Below are positions 1 through 12,341 of a DNA stretch of 64,000 nucleotides, in pieces (positions within the stretch are counted from its first letter, which is position 1; the number at the start of each line of letters is the position of its first letter). The notes below the pieces were generated by a model, which worked only from the letters and a program-made list of their open reading frames with translations, ran no database searches and was not told the DNA's origin. The stretch comes from Akebia trifoliata (lineage: Eukaryota; Streptophyta; Magnoliopsida; Ranunculales; Lardizabalaceae), in the NCBI GenBank assembly GCA_017979445.1, contig CM030711.1:47601560-47665559 (forward strand). Direction: 5' to 3'. A program made the position numbers and the translations under genes.

Positions 1-265
1 CATAAGCTATTTCGGCTGTCATTAAGCTAAGGCGTTATGTCGTTATAACGGATCCAGTTAAAACTTGATTAGGGGTAAAAATAAGAATGATGAAAGGACA
101 TAAATGGGCGGATATGACAACAAAATTAATGGTACATTTATAAAATATTTGTCTATTAACTCGAAAATTAACATACGGCCCCAACCAAGTAAATATAAAA
201 TCCAATGGTCAAAAATTACACTCGAGATAAGTATTATCAGGATACACATAAATATTTTAAAAGTG

Positions 266-420
266 TAATGATTTTCTAACGCTCCCCCCTCTGACACACG
301 CCCCCATCACAGAATAGTAGATCAGTTGCATCGGGATACACACAATCATAAATCTTTTCTTGTGTATCGTGATGCAACTGATCTACAATTTTCTGATGGG
401 GAGCGTTGGAAGAAAAAAAC
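266..420. mobile_element. M2-type foldback MITE, variant
   Basis: An inverted repeat pairs TAATGATTTTCTAACGCTCC on the left with GGGGAGCGTTGGAAG on the right. The inner arms, GATCAGTTGCATC and GATGCAACTGATC, are a perfect pair around a loop containing GGGATACACA. The outer ends match the M2 family described at 57021-57241, but the middle sequence differs. No coding content. Confidence 0.7.
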
Positions 421-3016
421 GATAAAAAATAAAAATAAAAACTTTCCCGAATTGGTAGAGCACTTGAAAAGATTACTAAGCTCAACATAATACCCTTTAT
501 CGTACAAGTTATCATCTAACTCATTGATCAAGACCAATCAAACGGCAGGCCCACTCTTTACCAGGGCATGACCCAAAAACTTGATTGAACACCCTTGATC
601 AAAATGAGGATGGACTCAAGTGACAGTTATGGTTGATCGAGGATGATAGACTTTAGGTCCACTGTAGAAAAACCTCTTTATATATGGAATGATTATAAAG
701 GAGATAAGGTAACAGCACAAAAGGCCTTCATTCAAGAGCAGATCAGCTCCTTTTTGACTTATGTCAATAATTATCAAACAAGATGTTTCCTTTTTTCAGC
801 CAAAATTTAACTTTTTTACGGCCTCTCCAAACATCAAAGACTCTTGCAATGTGGGGTCTGTATTATATAAGTGGTCGTGAAAAATTGATTTCCGTTAAAA
901 ATGAATTTTACTGCTTAATTGCACCTAGGAAAAAAAATAGAATTAATTTTTAGTTTTTTGAGGTTGGAAATCATTTTAATAGAATTGGGTGGAAATTTAT
1001 TTTCCACCAATAATGAAAAAATCATTTTACACAGGAAAATGAATTCTAAAATGCTCAATCAAATTTTTTTCTTTTAGGAAAATCATCTTCCCATGTACAA
1101 TCAATCATATGGACTTGAAAGTCATTATAGAGAAAAAGTAGCTGTTTGAATAATTTCAAGACTCAGGGGATCCTTTGCTCGTCTCATGATTCATTAAGAA
1201 TGTAAGACTCCAAGATACGCTGATTGTATAATTGATTCTTGACCAGATTGTGAGTTTGGATATAATTGATTGAATATGATTTAAAGGGCAAAAAACAAAG
1301 TAGGACACCCTCTACTAGATCTGATATTAATGCACATTTTATTTTATCTGTATAAGATAGAATATTTATTAGCAAATCATGGGTGGGTTTGATCCAATCT
1401 GCCTGAATTTAATAGGGAAAAGATGTAGTTTCATAATTTAGGTTCCAAGTTGGAGACTAACCTGTTTAAGTCTAAACGTAGGATATGAATTCAGAATTAT
1501 AATGATCCGACCAAAATCCAACACAAATATTGTTCCAACGCCTATGAAATCTCAAATCATCGTCTTGAAACACATGTCACACGTATAACGAATCACGCCC
1601 CACCATCGTCTCATGGGTCCTACATTGGATCAAATGGAATTACTGAATCATTTTCTTCTTGATGTGTGCATTAGTTCTAGACTTTTAAGGGGTTCATATT
1701 GTTTGTTTAGTAGGACAATCCCCTTGCATGTGGGGATGAACTAATGATAGAGTGAACCAAGGAACAAATGTTGCAATGATATTAATGTCTCAAATGGATT
1801 CCACAATGAAGGAGTCAAAAATGGCAGCTGATAATAAATAGAGAGAGAGAATTAAATCAAAGAGTGCATTTTACTCTCTATAAAGTATAAATTATTTATT
1901 TATTTTATATTTATTAAACAAAAGTTTATAATTATTAATTATTAATATTATTTATATATTTATTTATTTATTTATTAAATAAGAGAGAGAAGATGGGTAT
2001 GGTAGATCTCTTCGCACGTGGGTAAACAGTGAGTGGAGCATGGTCAAGAGAAACATCTAGCAATAGATCTGTCGTCTCTCTAGAAATGGCACATGCGTAG
2101 GTGTCTGGGTTTAGTAGTTGTGATGTGAGCCATGTACAATAAATACAGAAAAACCCTAAGAATACATTTGATTTTTATAAAGATCCATTGCATCTATGGC
2201 GTCACCAAGCTCACTTGATTTTAAGGATTATTTTTTTAATTTAAATTTGATGGATTATGCAAACTATGATGTTTACCAGCTAATTGAAATCATTTGATTG
2301 GTGTATTAGGAAATTCGAACTGATGATGTGATGCAAACCAAAAGATTGATTATTTGATGTTGATGGGAATGTGCATTAGATGGTGTATTATAGAATAGCA
2401 AATTTGATAGAGTTGGTTGACACAAAAGAAGAGAGAAGAATGCCCAAATAATCTAAATTTTGGCATTAAAAAAGAGAAAATAATGCTTGCATTGATATAA
2501 TATAAGCACTAGATACAATTCATTTTGTATGATTGCATGAGTAGATGGATTTTTTTTTTGACTGCATTTGTTTTGAAAAACTATCTTCTTAGAGAAAATG
2601 GTTTCTTGACATACCAAGGCCTCTCAATGAATGAAAAAAATGATATATCAATGCTTCGGCAAAAATCATAGAAGGCATAGTTAAAATCCTCGAAGAGTTG
2701 ATGTTTACACTTAATATTATAAATAAATGTTTGTGCTGAGGCAAAACGACTTCAGGAGTTGCGTTAGTTTAGTCCATTACCTTCTTGCTTTCTCCCTAAA
2801 ATGCAATTAGGGGAGTAGAGATAAGGGCTTTTGAGGTGAAAAGTTCTAAGAGAAGTCGAGACTTAACGTTGGTACATGCAATACTTACAAATCATACATA
2901 TCAGGTAAGATGCAATAAATCCTTATGAATGGCCAATGAGAAACTTGAACTCAAGACCTCTACTTTTTTTTAGGGAGACCTGATCATTATGCTCAACACT
3001 CGCTAATTAAGTTCAA
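421..3016. other. Intergenic, no gene seen
   Basis: AT-rich spacer with no convincing coding region on either strand; open frames are short and lack recognisable domains. Around 1890-1980 there is a very AT-rich stretch built from TATTTATT-like units. Nothing else is supported. Confidence 0.6.
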
Positions 3017-3190
3017 AAGAGTCGTGTTAGAGTGATCTCAAGATTGGATCTTATATCGCACATCTTGACATGAAAGTGAATAGGAACCATAAATGCTTTT
3101 CACTTGCATCTTGAGGAGAGCTTCTCATACACTTTCACGTCAGGTGCGCTATGTGAGGTCCAATCTTGACATCACTTCAGTATTATTCTT
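3017..3190. mobile_element. M1 foldback MITE
   Basis: The left end AAGAGTCGTGTTAGAGTGAT pairs with the right end ATCACTTCAGTATTATTCTT. The arms continue inward through a 'cgcacatcttgac' segment to a core near AACCATAAATGCTTTTCACT. The whole element is a single imperfect palindrome of about 174 bp without coding potential. Confidence 0.8.
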
Positions 3191-4052
3191 TTTTTTTTTC
3201 TTTCAAGTGTCAACACTAGAAAATACGTTCACAACCCAGGTTTGATTTTGAATTTTCTCTATAAAAAAAAAATTATTTTCTTTATTTTCTTGAAAAAAGG
3301 ACTTTCTAAGGTGTGAAAATATTCACCAATCCAACCTGAGCAATTGGATTAAATGTCAAGGAGAAAAATCCCTCCCTCAAATTTTCCCACTCTTGGAATT
3401 GAAAATCAGCTTCTTTTTTGACATATTCCTACATATAACCGAAACCAAGAAATATTTCCTGAAAAAATCTATTTTCATTGAAGCTCATGTAAAAAGGGTT
3501 TTTGTCAACAATCATACAAACCCTTAGGGTGTCAAGCTTGTATGCTAAATATATCAGTCCATGTGAAAGAACCTTAGATTTTCCGTAAACAAGAAGGTTT
3601 AATAATCTAACATTGATGAGTTTTTTAATACCCAAAGCTGTTATTGTCAATTTGAGTGTATAACAATAAAAAAAAATTGTAAAAGAAATAAATAAATAAA
3701 TAAAAACTGTAGATTGAATTTGGTCGCTTTTGGTAGATTAAATTAAAAAAAAAAAAAAAAAAAAACTAAAATTCTACTTTTTTTTTTTCTCTTTCAGCCT
3801 CCAACCCAACAACACGTTAAGCCAACTCAACTATAAGTTAAAAGCAAAAAAAAAATAAAATAAAATAAAAAATAAAGTAAGTGAAAGAAGACCAAAACCC
3901 TCTCCTGGGCCCACAAGCCTAAATTGGTTACAAAAACCCCCTCAGCCCCCTCACTTCAACCCCTCCTCCATCCAACCTCTCTCAAGCACAAACAAAAAAC
4001 CACATCAGCCATTGAGAAACGTTTCCCCTCGAAATTCTCCAAAGTAACAAAC
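3191..4052. other. Spacer and ERF upstream region
   Basis: No gene. It contains A/T homopolymer tracts near 3748-3769 and 3778-3790 and A/TAAAA repeats near 3850-3880. The last 130 bp before the ERF start codon are C-rich and read open in the ERF frame, but the frame has no ATG, so this is taken as 5' leader. No clear TATA box. Confidence 0.5.
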
Positions 4053-4721
4053 ATGGCAAGAGCACAACAGCGATATCGAGGCGTTCGTCAGAGGCATTGG
4101 GGCTCTTGGGTCTCTGAAATTCGCCACCCATTACTGTAATTTTCTCTCAACTTCTTCACACTTAGAGAAACGTTTCCATATGCTCTGTTTCAGTAAATTG
4201 AAACGTTTCCTTACGTTTTGCTCTGTTTTCTCTTGAATTATGCTCACAGGAAGACTAGAATTTGGTTGGGTACGTTTGAAACGGCAGAAGACGCAGCAAG
4301 AGCTTACGATGAAGCGGCGAGACTCATGTGCGGGCCGAGAGCTAGAACCAATTTCCCTTACAACCCCAATGCGTCTCAATCCTCTGCTTCAAAGCTTCTC
4401 TCTGCTACTCTCACAGCAAAGCTACATCGTTGTTACTTGGCTTCTCTCCAAATGACTCGACCCATCGTTAAAGAACCTCAAATTGCTTCTCCTTCATCAG
4501 TAATTCCCAATGGTAACGGCATTGTTGGAAATTCAGATGAAACAGGGGTGTGGTCTTCATCCAACAGAGCGGCGGCGGTGGCGGCGCAACAGCCCGAGAC
4601 GAATTGGGTCATGAAGAGTGTCCAACAATTCAAACCTCTTGAAGATGATCATATTGAGCAAATGATTGAAGAATTGCTGAATTCTGGCCCTGTTGAGCTA
4701 TGTTCTGGCTCTGTTATTTAA
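4053..4721 (+). CDS. ERF003: AP2/ERF transcription factor, ERF003-like
   Basis: Exons 4053-4135 and 4250-4721 (GT..AG intron of 114 bp) give 184 residues. The AP2 DNA-binding domain spans about residues 8-64, beginning [20 protein letters not shown] and continuing with [19 protein letters not shown]; the WLG element and AYDEAA helix are intact. The intron splits codon 28 inside the AP2 domain, an arrangement known for the small ERF group related to SHINE/WIN1. The C-terminal part contains [12 protein letters not shown] and [15 protein letters not shown], both recognised from Arabidopsis ERF003 (At5g25190), so the subgroup call is firm. It should be a nuclear regulator binding GCC-box-like sites; no target can be read here. 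ATG 4053 is the first ATG in frame, has a good context (aaacATGGc) and matches the family N terminus MARxQQR. It has no gene neighbour in the window closer than about 16 kb. Confidence 0.95.
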
Positions 4722-6686
4722 GTTACCAATCTCTCGTTCTCTCTCTCTCTATATCTCTTTTTCTAATGTGACACATTTTTCAATTTAAGACGTTTATTAT
4801 TAGTCTCTCTTGAAACGTTTCAAGATAGAGTTTCTCTTTTTTAAGAGAACCCTTCTGATTATGTTAGATGTATAGTAAGAGAATTCCAATATATCTAATA
4901 ATATGCTATCTAAGCTTTATTTTATTTATTTTTTTGAAGATTTTTCTTTTTTTCCTTAAGGTTTAGATCTTTGGGGTGTCCTTGAGATTTACTGTTCTTA
5001 GTAGAATTGAAACCAAAGTATTATTGGTGTTTGCTACAAAGGTGAGGGAATTAGAAGGTTCAATTCTTTATTTATGACTTTTTAAGTGGTCCTTACCTTT
5101 TTCTTTATCTCCTTTGTTTGGATTGGGGATTTTGAGTTTGAAAGTATTTGGGACTTTGTGTTCTTGTCGATTTAACATTTTAGTCCCCACAAAGAAAGAG
5201 ATCTTATATTGTCACTCCAACTTTTTTTGTGTGACACCCCCTACAAAATTACATACGGCTTGTTGGCGTACAAAATCATTTTATCTTTTAGATGATTATA
5301 CTTAAAACCAAATTAGAGGTGCAAAAGTAAGGGAAGTAGAAGGTACAATTCCTTAAATATAAGGTTTGAAAGTAAAATATTTTTTTACTAATGCAAAAGT
5401 CAATTTGCAACTCACAGAATCTTGGATCGACCAATCATAAAGACCTACATGTATCGAGACTTTTCCAATTTACAAAATTACCCTCATTAGTAAAATCCGT
5501 TACAAAATTACCTACCTTTTCATGGGACAACCCAATGAAATTAAATATGATGCCTAGACGTGAAACGTAAATAATCATTTTATCTTTTCAACAATAGTAC
5601 TATTTTTTTATTTCTTTTAATTCTCCAAAATTCTTTGTTTTGGACTTTTTTTACTTGAATGAAAATTGTTCTTATGAGTTGAATGTGGTGACATTGCCCT
5701 CACTACTTCTCCCCATTTCCTCTTCATCTTGTGTGTTTGTGTCGAGGTCTTTTTGTGGTGTAAATCATATATATTTAATTTGTTATATAAAATTTTACAC
5801 AAGGCGTGTTATAAAAAATTGGTGTGGTAATATAAACATTTTCTGAAAAAAGAAGAAAAAATGAGATTAATTTCGAGGAATTTAGTGGAGATTACTGTTT
5901 GGTGGGTGTGTGGGGCAACTGATTGGTGGGTGCTTTAATGATTTTAAGGCCTTGAGGACTAATGGTGGTGGGCTCTCACACTATTCCCCTTTGTGAGATT
6001 TGTAGGGTACGTGAATTCACATGTCTACAATATGAACATTATTAGCAGATTTAGGGATCCAAACCTCTCTCTCTCTCTCTTAAGGGGACTGTCTCTCTCT
6101 AAGTGAACAGGGTTCCAGTTCTTTCAGGTCTTTTGACTCTCCTCACTCATATAAGTTTCTTTTTTGACCCAATTTTCAAGGCAAGATCTAGTGAATCGCA
6201 AGCTATTGTTTTAAGTAGACTCATTGGTTCTACACCGTGTTTCTAACACTCCACTGTTTTGTAGCCGTTTTGGTGAAATACAGCAGATTAACTGCTTACG
6301 TCAACACGGCTTCAACAACGTTGATTGCGGGAACTATTGAGTTTTCATTAGGTTTCCATGATAGGTGTGTAAGGTACGATGTCTTTGGTACTGTGTTTGG
6401 CCAATGGGAATATAACACGTGTTAGAGACCTAAGTTGATGACCATTGAATTTTGTCTGTATCCAAATTTTTTAATATAATATTATTTTATAAATAATAAT
6501 AAAAAGCAGAAAAACATGTGGATTGCTATGGTTGTGATATGAGATAATTTGGTAAAGTTTTGATAATTTAAAATATATTTTTTATTAGTGATGAAGGAGA
6601 ATATTATATTGCCCTTCTTCATTTGATACTTTAGTGTGTATGATTGGAGAAAAATATTTATATAAAAAAAAAAAATCCATTAACAA
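4722..6686. other. ERF 3' flank and spacer
   Basis: CT-rich stretch just after the ERF stop codon (4733-4752), then AT-rich DNA. A (CT)n microsatellite lies at about 6066-6080. No coding region or clear transposon is supported. Confidence 0.5.
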
Positions 6687-6884
6687 TGTCATCATTGTTT
6701 AACACGCCCCTGAAGTGGCATGAGTTAGAAACATAGAACGATAGTTTTTTCTCGGGATATACAATTGTACATCTTCACAAATATATGTAGTTGTGTATCC
6801 CAAGTAAAAAAAAATCTATGATTCTAATACATACCATGTCAATGGAGTGTGTCAGAAGGGGGGAGTTAAAAAATCATTATCCTA
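6687..6884. mobile_element. M2 foldback MITE
   Basis: The arms pair 'aacacgcccc...gtggcatgagttagaaacatag' with 'ctatgattctaatacataccatgtc...ggggg'. The loop side carries the M2 core: GGGATATACAATTGTACATC, an ATAAATATGT-like centre, then GTTGTGTATCCC. The right end, AAAAAATCATTATCC, resembles the M2 terminus. About 198 bp, non-coding. Confidence 0.75.
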
Positions 6885-7125
6885 AAAAAATTTAGGATTT
6901 CTGGTCCTTCAAGAAAAAAAATATTTTCTCATAAATTTTCTGTTAGAAAATTATCATGAATTAATCCGTATTTTTGATGATCCGTTAATGACCTATTTGA
7001 CCACTCGGCTGAAAATTTGAACCCATTTAGTTTGGATTTTGATCCAACCCATTTTCTACTCTTTTGTAACGCTATGTATATAAATGGTATTTTTAGGATT
7101 CATTCTTAATGTGTAAAAGAGAGCC

Positions 7126-7150
7126 GAGAAAGAGAGAGAGAGAGAGAGAA
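7126..7150. repeat. (GA)n microsatellite
   Basis: Run of GA dinucleotides (agaaagagagagagagagag). Simple repeat in non-coding DNA. Confidence 0.85.
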
Positions 7151-7949
7151 TGGGTGTATCAGAGGATTAGGATTTTTGATAAACTTTATAAAATCTCGTT
7201 GAAAATGGTGGATTGATTATCGCTGCCTGTGATTGTAGGCATATTGCCGAATCATGTAAAACGTGTCTTTTATTTTATTTTTTCTATTTCATTTGCATTT
7301 AATTTCTTGCTCGTTGTTCATTTTATTTGTTGCACACTTTCGCACAACATTTTCTTCGTCGTAATGAAAAAAATATTCTAACAAAAAAAATAATTTTTCA
7401 TGAAAATGTGTAGTCCAATGCGTTGCAAGCAAAAAAAATCAACACAATGTTAAAAAAGACATACAATTTCACATTTGTCCAATGGACATTCCCAATACAC
7501 ATTCCAAGAGGACTAAAAACTAATTAACTTAACCAATCTTCCATCTTTTTCGTGAGTATGTGTGTTTTACCCTTGAAAAAATGGTGGGGGAGTTACTTCC
7601 TTTAGAAGAGACAATCTGGCAAATGTTTGATTGGGACTTTCAAAAATAAAAAAAATTAATTTTTTTTTACTATTAACTCATTTTTTTCATCAAGGAAAAT
7701 ACTAATCAATCCAATTCTCAGGGAAAAATCAACTCCATTGCTTACTAATGATATGTATCTTTTTGAAAATGAAATCTTTTTTTTTTCTTTTGTGATCCTG
7801 ATCCCAAAAACTAAAACCATCTTTTGTATGTGCAATTAAATACTAACAAATATTTTTCTACACATTTATTTTCACGAGATCATTTTTCTCAATCAATTGA
7901 TCTTAAAAAATATATACTTTTTTTTGGGTGCTATCTACACTATTTATAA

Positions 7950-8126
7950 TAAAACTAATGATGAATGCACGCAATAAATCATATGTGACTAATGTGGTAA
8001 GGGCACGGAATCGTCGATCCTTTTCCTTGTGTATCCTGAAGAAAAAGATATATGATTTTGTGCCCTTGACACTTCAACTGAGAACAGACCGCGAATGATT
8101 TACCGCGTGCATTCATCACGACTCTT
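7950..8126. mobile_element. M2-related foldback MITE
   Basis: The arms GATGAATGCACGCAATAAAT and ATTTACCGCGTGCATTCATC pair almost perfectly. The inner part carries GGGCAC...GTGCCC arms and a 'cttgtgtatcctgaagaaaaagat' loop like the M2 core. The right tip, CACGACTCTT, is the reverse complement of AAGAGTCGTG, the terminal motif shared by M1 and M2. No coding content. Confidence 0.65.
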
Positions 8127-8129
8127 ATG

Positions 8130-11010
8130 ATAAATATAATTACTACTAATTTTCTATCTATAACATTTATAATCTTGTGTTGTAACTTTCCCTTCTTCAC
8201 CAACCATTAAGTCCTTTTTTCTTTTCCCTCTTCAATCAATTGTTCTGTTTATTTATTTATTTTTTTACATTTTGTGATCCCCACACATCTCAATCTATCT
8301 TCATAATTATCAGCTATTTGGGAATTGATTTTGTCCCCCACAACCATCCAAAAACTAAAGCAGCTATCCTCATTATTTTCTTTCACTTTAAATCAGCAAA
8401 GTTGGCTAAAAGACTACATGTTAGTGAGTTTACACTTGATGGGTAGTTTGAATTTGGTCATTTTGTGGGTTCTAATTCACCTTATCAAGCAACAGAGATT
8501 ATGCTAACAACTCAATAAATTATTCCATTAAACAAAGAATGAGTACTCATCTTTATCCTTTATTGCCTCGTAAACTTGCTCGATTTATCTTAAATAGGTA
8601 AAAAAAATTAGGCTAATCTTGAATTATCTAAAAGGAATCTTACTATGAAACACTTGTGTAAAAGTATAGTTGATTAACTAAAATCCTTATAATGTCTAAA
8701 GTCAATTGGCTTGAAGGGGTAAAAGTACGATTTTATACTCAGTGTTACTTGTGTCACATCAAAATCAATGTAATTGTTAAGTAAGATTAGAAATTACTGC
8801 AAAAAGCTCCAGATGGATCCAGTTGATCCTCACGGGTTCCTGAATGGGTAGGGCAAATAGGCTAATAGATATACATAGTTTACATAAAAATTTGAATAAT
8901 TTTATATAATTCTTATTATAAAAGAAGGGAAAGTTTTCAAACATTAAAATATAAAAATAAACGACAAAATAAATCGATTCCAATACATGTGTATCTGTCA
9001 AGTGGAATTGAATTATTTTCGATTTGAATTAGATATATAAAAAAAAGGATCCAAAATCAAGGTTTTCAATCCATATTCCCTTTAAATGCCAATTCGATGC
9101 ATACCCATTGACACCCCCATCTGACTTCATGATCTAAGCTAATTGTAGAGAAATCCATCTAAGAACAACAAAGATAGAAAATAAAATAAAATACAATCAC
9201 GAAAAAAATATATATATTTTTTATGTAGTTCCTTCAAAATTGAGATATACTATAAAGAGAAAAATCCCAATTACAAATTATACCATTTCATTAAAAATAT
9301 AAAGAGAAACATTTTCATTACAAACATAGTAAGATTTTAAGTCTTACTAAGAGTCGTTTTGCTCATATGGATCACCACATTAACAATCCAACAACACAAC
9401 TTTCTAAGTTTCATCGAAAAGTTCAGATCTAATAAAAAAATTTAATTCATTTTGAGTTTGATCCAAGGTTTTGAAAATGGATTGCTATTGAATTTCCACC
9501 TAACTCGCTAACTTAAAATTAAAAATTCAAAAGTGAAAATTAATTTTTTTGAATTTTTTTTCAAAGTTTATAGAATTTCATCCTCTACAACCTTAAGTAT
9601 CGGATCATGTTTTTTTATCCCACAAGATGAGCCATAACACTAATAATTTTCAAGCCTACAAATCTGGGTCGACCTAACTCTTAATAGCTATTGGCCTAGT
9701 TAGTTTCGACATGCATGTTGTTGATCTAAACAGTCTAAATGAATGAGAAATAACCCGTTGATTCTACCCCGTTGATCATGGACTTTATTGAAATCCATTA
9801 TAAACCCTAAAAAGAAAATTAAATAAAATAAGCCTACATAGTATAGTAATTCCCATGCATACATGCCAAGTGAAAAAAAAGAAAGAAAAGAAATCACAAA
9901 AAGCAGTCAAAACCAATCATGGTGTATAGAATCTCATGTGGAAATGTTGGAGACAATCATAAGGCCTTAATCTCTCATAAACCCCAAATTATATTTCAAT
10001 TCTCTTTCTTTGGATTTTGTATCATTGGTTATAGATTTGAAAAATGATGATTCCATCCCACTGAGGGCATCATCTTTAGGGTCATGACAACTGATTGGTC
10101 ATCGAGATTTGAAACCTATGATCATCAAAGGTTTGGACTTTAGGGAGTAGGTCATCCTCAGAATGATGGAAAACTGGGCTTTTTAATATTTTAGCGTTTA
10201 GTGAGTCATGAAAGATCCAAATTTTGGGGGCAAAGGTTGATGGTCTACCCACTAAAAGCCAAAACACTTTCCCCATTTTCTTCTGTGTGTTTGGGTTTAG
10301 GTTTAGGTTGAGTTTGTGTGGAGTGAGGAGAGAGTATTATATTATAATAAATAGTAGAGAGTCTTTCTATAAGATAAGACGAGGAGAGGGATATCTGTTA
10401 TATAATAAAATCTAAAGAGTGGACGTTATATCCTTTACTGCCCACTTCCCATCCCTGCACATGTGAGACCACGTTACAACATGTCTTGCCCATGTGCACG
10501 TTAGCACGTCCCATGGTTTCATACGCCACCAAATCCGTAAACAGGTTAAGAGACAAGGATGGGGCCCACGCTCTTGTTCTCTCTCTCCTCTATTGACACG
10601 TGTCTACTTCTTGTAATAGAATCCCAGGTTCAGATTTCAGATACATCATAACTTATGAACAGTATTTTATTTATTTTTAATGTCTTGCATTGATGTTTTA
10701 TACTTTTAATTAGTATAAAGAATTCGAACATTCTAAAGATATGGGACTTTTGTTTCTGATATCGAAGAGCATCTGAGAGTGGAAGATAAATCTCATTTTC
10801 TTGGGATCAGTACAGTTTTTTTTTTTTTTAGTGATTCATTTTGCATGGAATCCTTAAGAATATCATTTGATGAGAAAGTGACATGTGTCTCCCTTTTTTC
10901 AATAATAGAGATGATAATTAATAATTTTTGTTTTATAATAATTTTGTTATTAATTTTTTTTTGTTTTTTACATTTTGATGATCAAAGGCATAAACCTTAA
11001 ATAGGGTTTA
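8130..11010. other. Intergenic, no gene seen
   Basis: AT-rich, with only short frames. A GC-richer island at about 10440-10620 holds ACGT-core boxes (GTGCACGTTAGCACGT, GACACGTGTC) that would suit a plant promoter, but no coding region follows it. Otherwise nothing is supported. Confidence 0.5.
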
Positions 11011-11026
11011 GGTATCATTCCTCAAC

Positions 11027-11235
11027 TTTTTTTTTTTTTTTGCTAACCAAGTGTCCGGGCTAGCTTGCTCGCACCACAACTAATCTCGGGGAGGACTACC
11101 ATAGCAACCCACCGCCATGATCCCCCAGTTAAATTATGAGAAAAAATTCAAGAGGAGAATCGAACCCGTAACGTGCGCCTAACCCACACTTCACATGCTC
11201 GCCCTTACCACTTAAGCAACCCATGGGTGGGTCGT
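11027..11235 (-). mobile_element. tRNA-derived SINE with perfect TSD
   Basis: Read on the minus strand, the element starts near 11235 with GGGTTGCTTAAGTGGTAAGG (polymerase III A box) and has GGGTTCGATTCTCC (B box) near 11155-11168. It ends in an A-tail seen as a run of T at 11027-11041. The flanks carry the same 15 bp, TCATTCCTCAACTTT, at 11015-11029 and 11236-11250: a perfect target-site duplication overlapping the tail by a few bases. The head and B box resemble the widespread Au-type plant SINEs, but that family name is an inference. Length is about 209 bp. Confidence 0.88.
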
Positions 11236-11818
11236 TCATTCCTCAACTTTGATCGATGGAGTAAACCTAATGTTGCATTTTGGTGGAGGATAAAGCTAAT
11301 ATCACCAATTTTGCAGTTAAATTACGTACCCAAAAATTTCTGAAGCTTCAATAATTTCTTAAGTTTTGGCTATTTTAATTAAATGGTTATTAGAGTAAGT
11401 AATTGAAATATTTTATTTAGACTTTCTTTGATATTTAGCCGTCTCTAAGGGCAAATGGTCTTGAAGACATGCCATCTCTAATAACTGGGGGGTATGAGGG
11501 GAGGGGCAAAATAACTATAAATGCTTAAATTAATTTTTGTCAGAGGTCGTTGTCTTGTTCATCTTCTTTGAAAACAAGAAAAAAAGAAAAATAATAGAAA
11601 GACACAATGATTAGTGGAACACTGATCGAATAAAAACCACATTCATGCACATGAAGTGCATATGCCTATTACACTTAGTAACCATCAACGTAGACGTGGA
11701 AATTTAAGATGGTAGGAGCATCATGTCTTAATAGTCATGTTGCCTTGTCTCCTATTTCTATTTCTATTTCTCTTTCTATGATATATAAATACATAGAAAC
11801 CCTTTTCCTTATCAAGAT

Positions 11819-11986
11819 AGTGAGGGAAAAGGCCTTACCAAGCACCTCATCCACCATAAAAAAAATAAAGACTTTGAGATTTCTTATGAGCCTTAAAGAC
11901 TTATTTACAAATGTTGAGGTCTTTTTATTATTATTATTATGGTGGATTAAGCTTATTAAGGCCTTTTTTTTTTCACTTACTATGTT
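11819..11986. repeat. Imperfect hairpin, possible MITE
   Basis: GTGAGGGAAAAGGCCTTA followed by CCACCATAAAAAAAATAAAG on the left pairs with ATTATTATTATGGTGGAT and TAAGGCC plus a T-run and CACTTAC on the right. The palindrome is about 168 bp. Overlapping open frames on both strands of this stretch are by-products of the palindrome. Confidence 0.55.
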
Positions 11987-12116
11987 AGTGAGGCTAACTA
12001 GTTGGACTCTGTACAGTATATGCATGTTAGGTCTTATCTCTTTTTATTGGTAGATTTGAAGAGGAAAAATCTACATGATTATATAATTTTAGCCATGAAT
12101 TTAAATTCTTTTTAGA

Positions 12117-12341
12117 GTCTTGATACTATGACTTCTCATGGCATACTCAATCAATTCCTTGACATGGACAACTTTAGGGATTGTAGATCTGTACACCTCA
12201 GAATGCACGACTCTTTTGGGATACACTAATTTATGGGAAAGTGTAATTGTGTATCCCAAGACTTACAAATATACTATTCCCGAAGTTGTCATGTCAAGAA
12301 GTCGATTGAGTATTCCACCCGACAAGTCATATTATCAAGAC
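12117..12341. mobile_element. Foldback MITE, M2-like core
   Basis: The ends GTCTTGATACTATGACTT and AAGTCATATTATCAAGAC form a terminal inverted repeat that continues inward through CATACTCAATCAATTCCTTG and its partner. The centre, 'gggatacactaatttatgggaaagtgtaattgtgtatccc', is an M2-type core on different arms. About 225 bp, followed by a T-tract. Confidence 0.75.

Noticed and set aside
3924..4052. N-terminal extension of the ERF003-like protein
   Set aside because: The frame is open upstream, but it begins with TTG and has no ATG before 4053, and the family starts at the MARxQQR sequence. It is taken as 5' leader.
11150..11235. tRNA gene on the minus strand
   Set aside because: A and B boxes are present, but no cloverleaf can be closed; the sequence continues into a SINE body with an A-tail and a target duplication.
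11709..12053. Open frames of 114 (+) and 96 (-) codons
   Set aside because: They are two sides of one imperfect palindrome with low-complexity content; the palindrome explains them better than a gene does.
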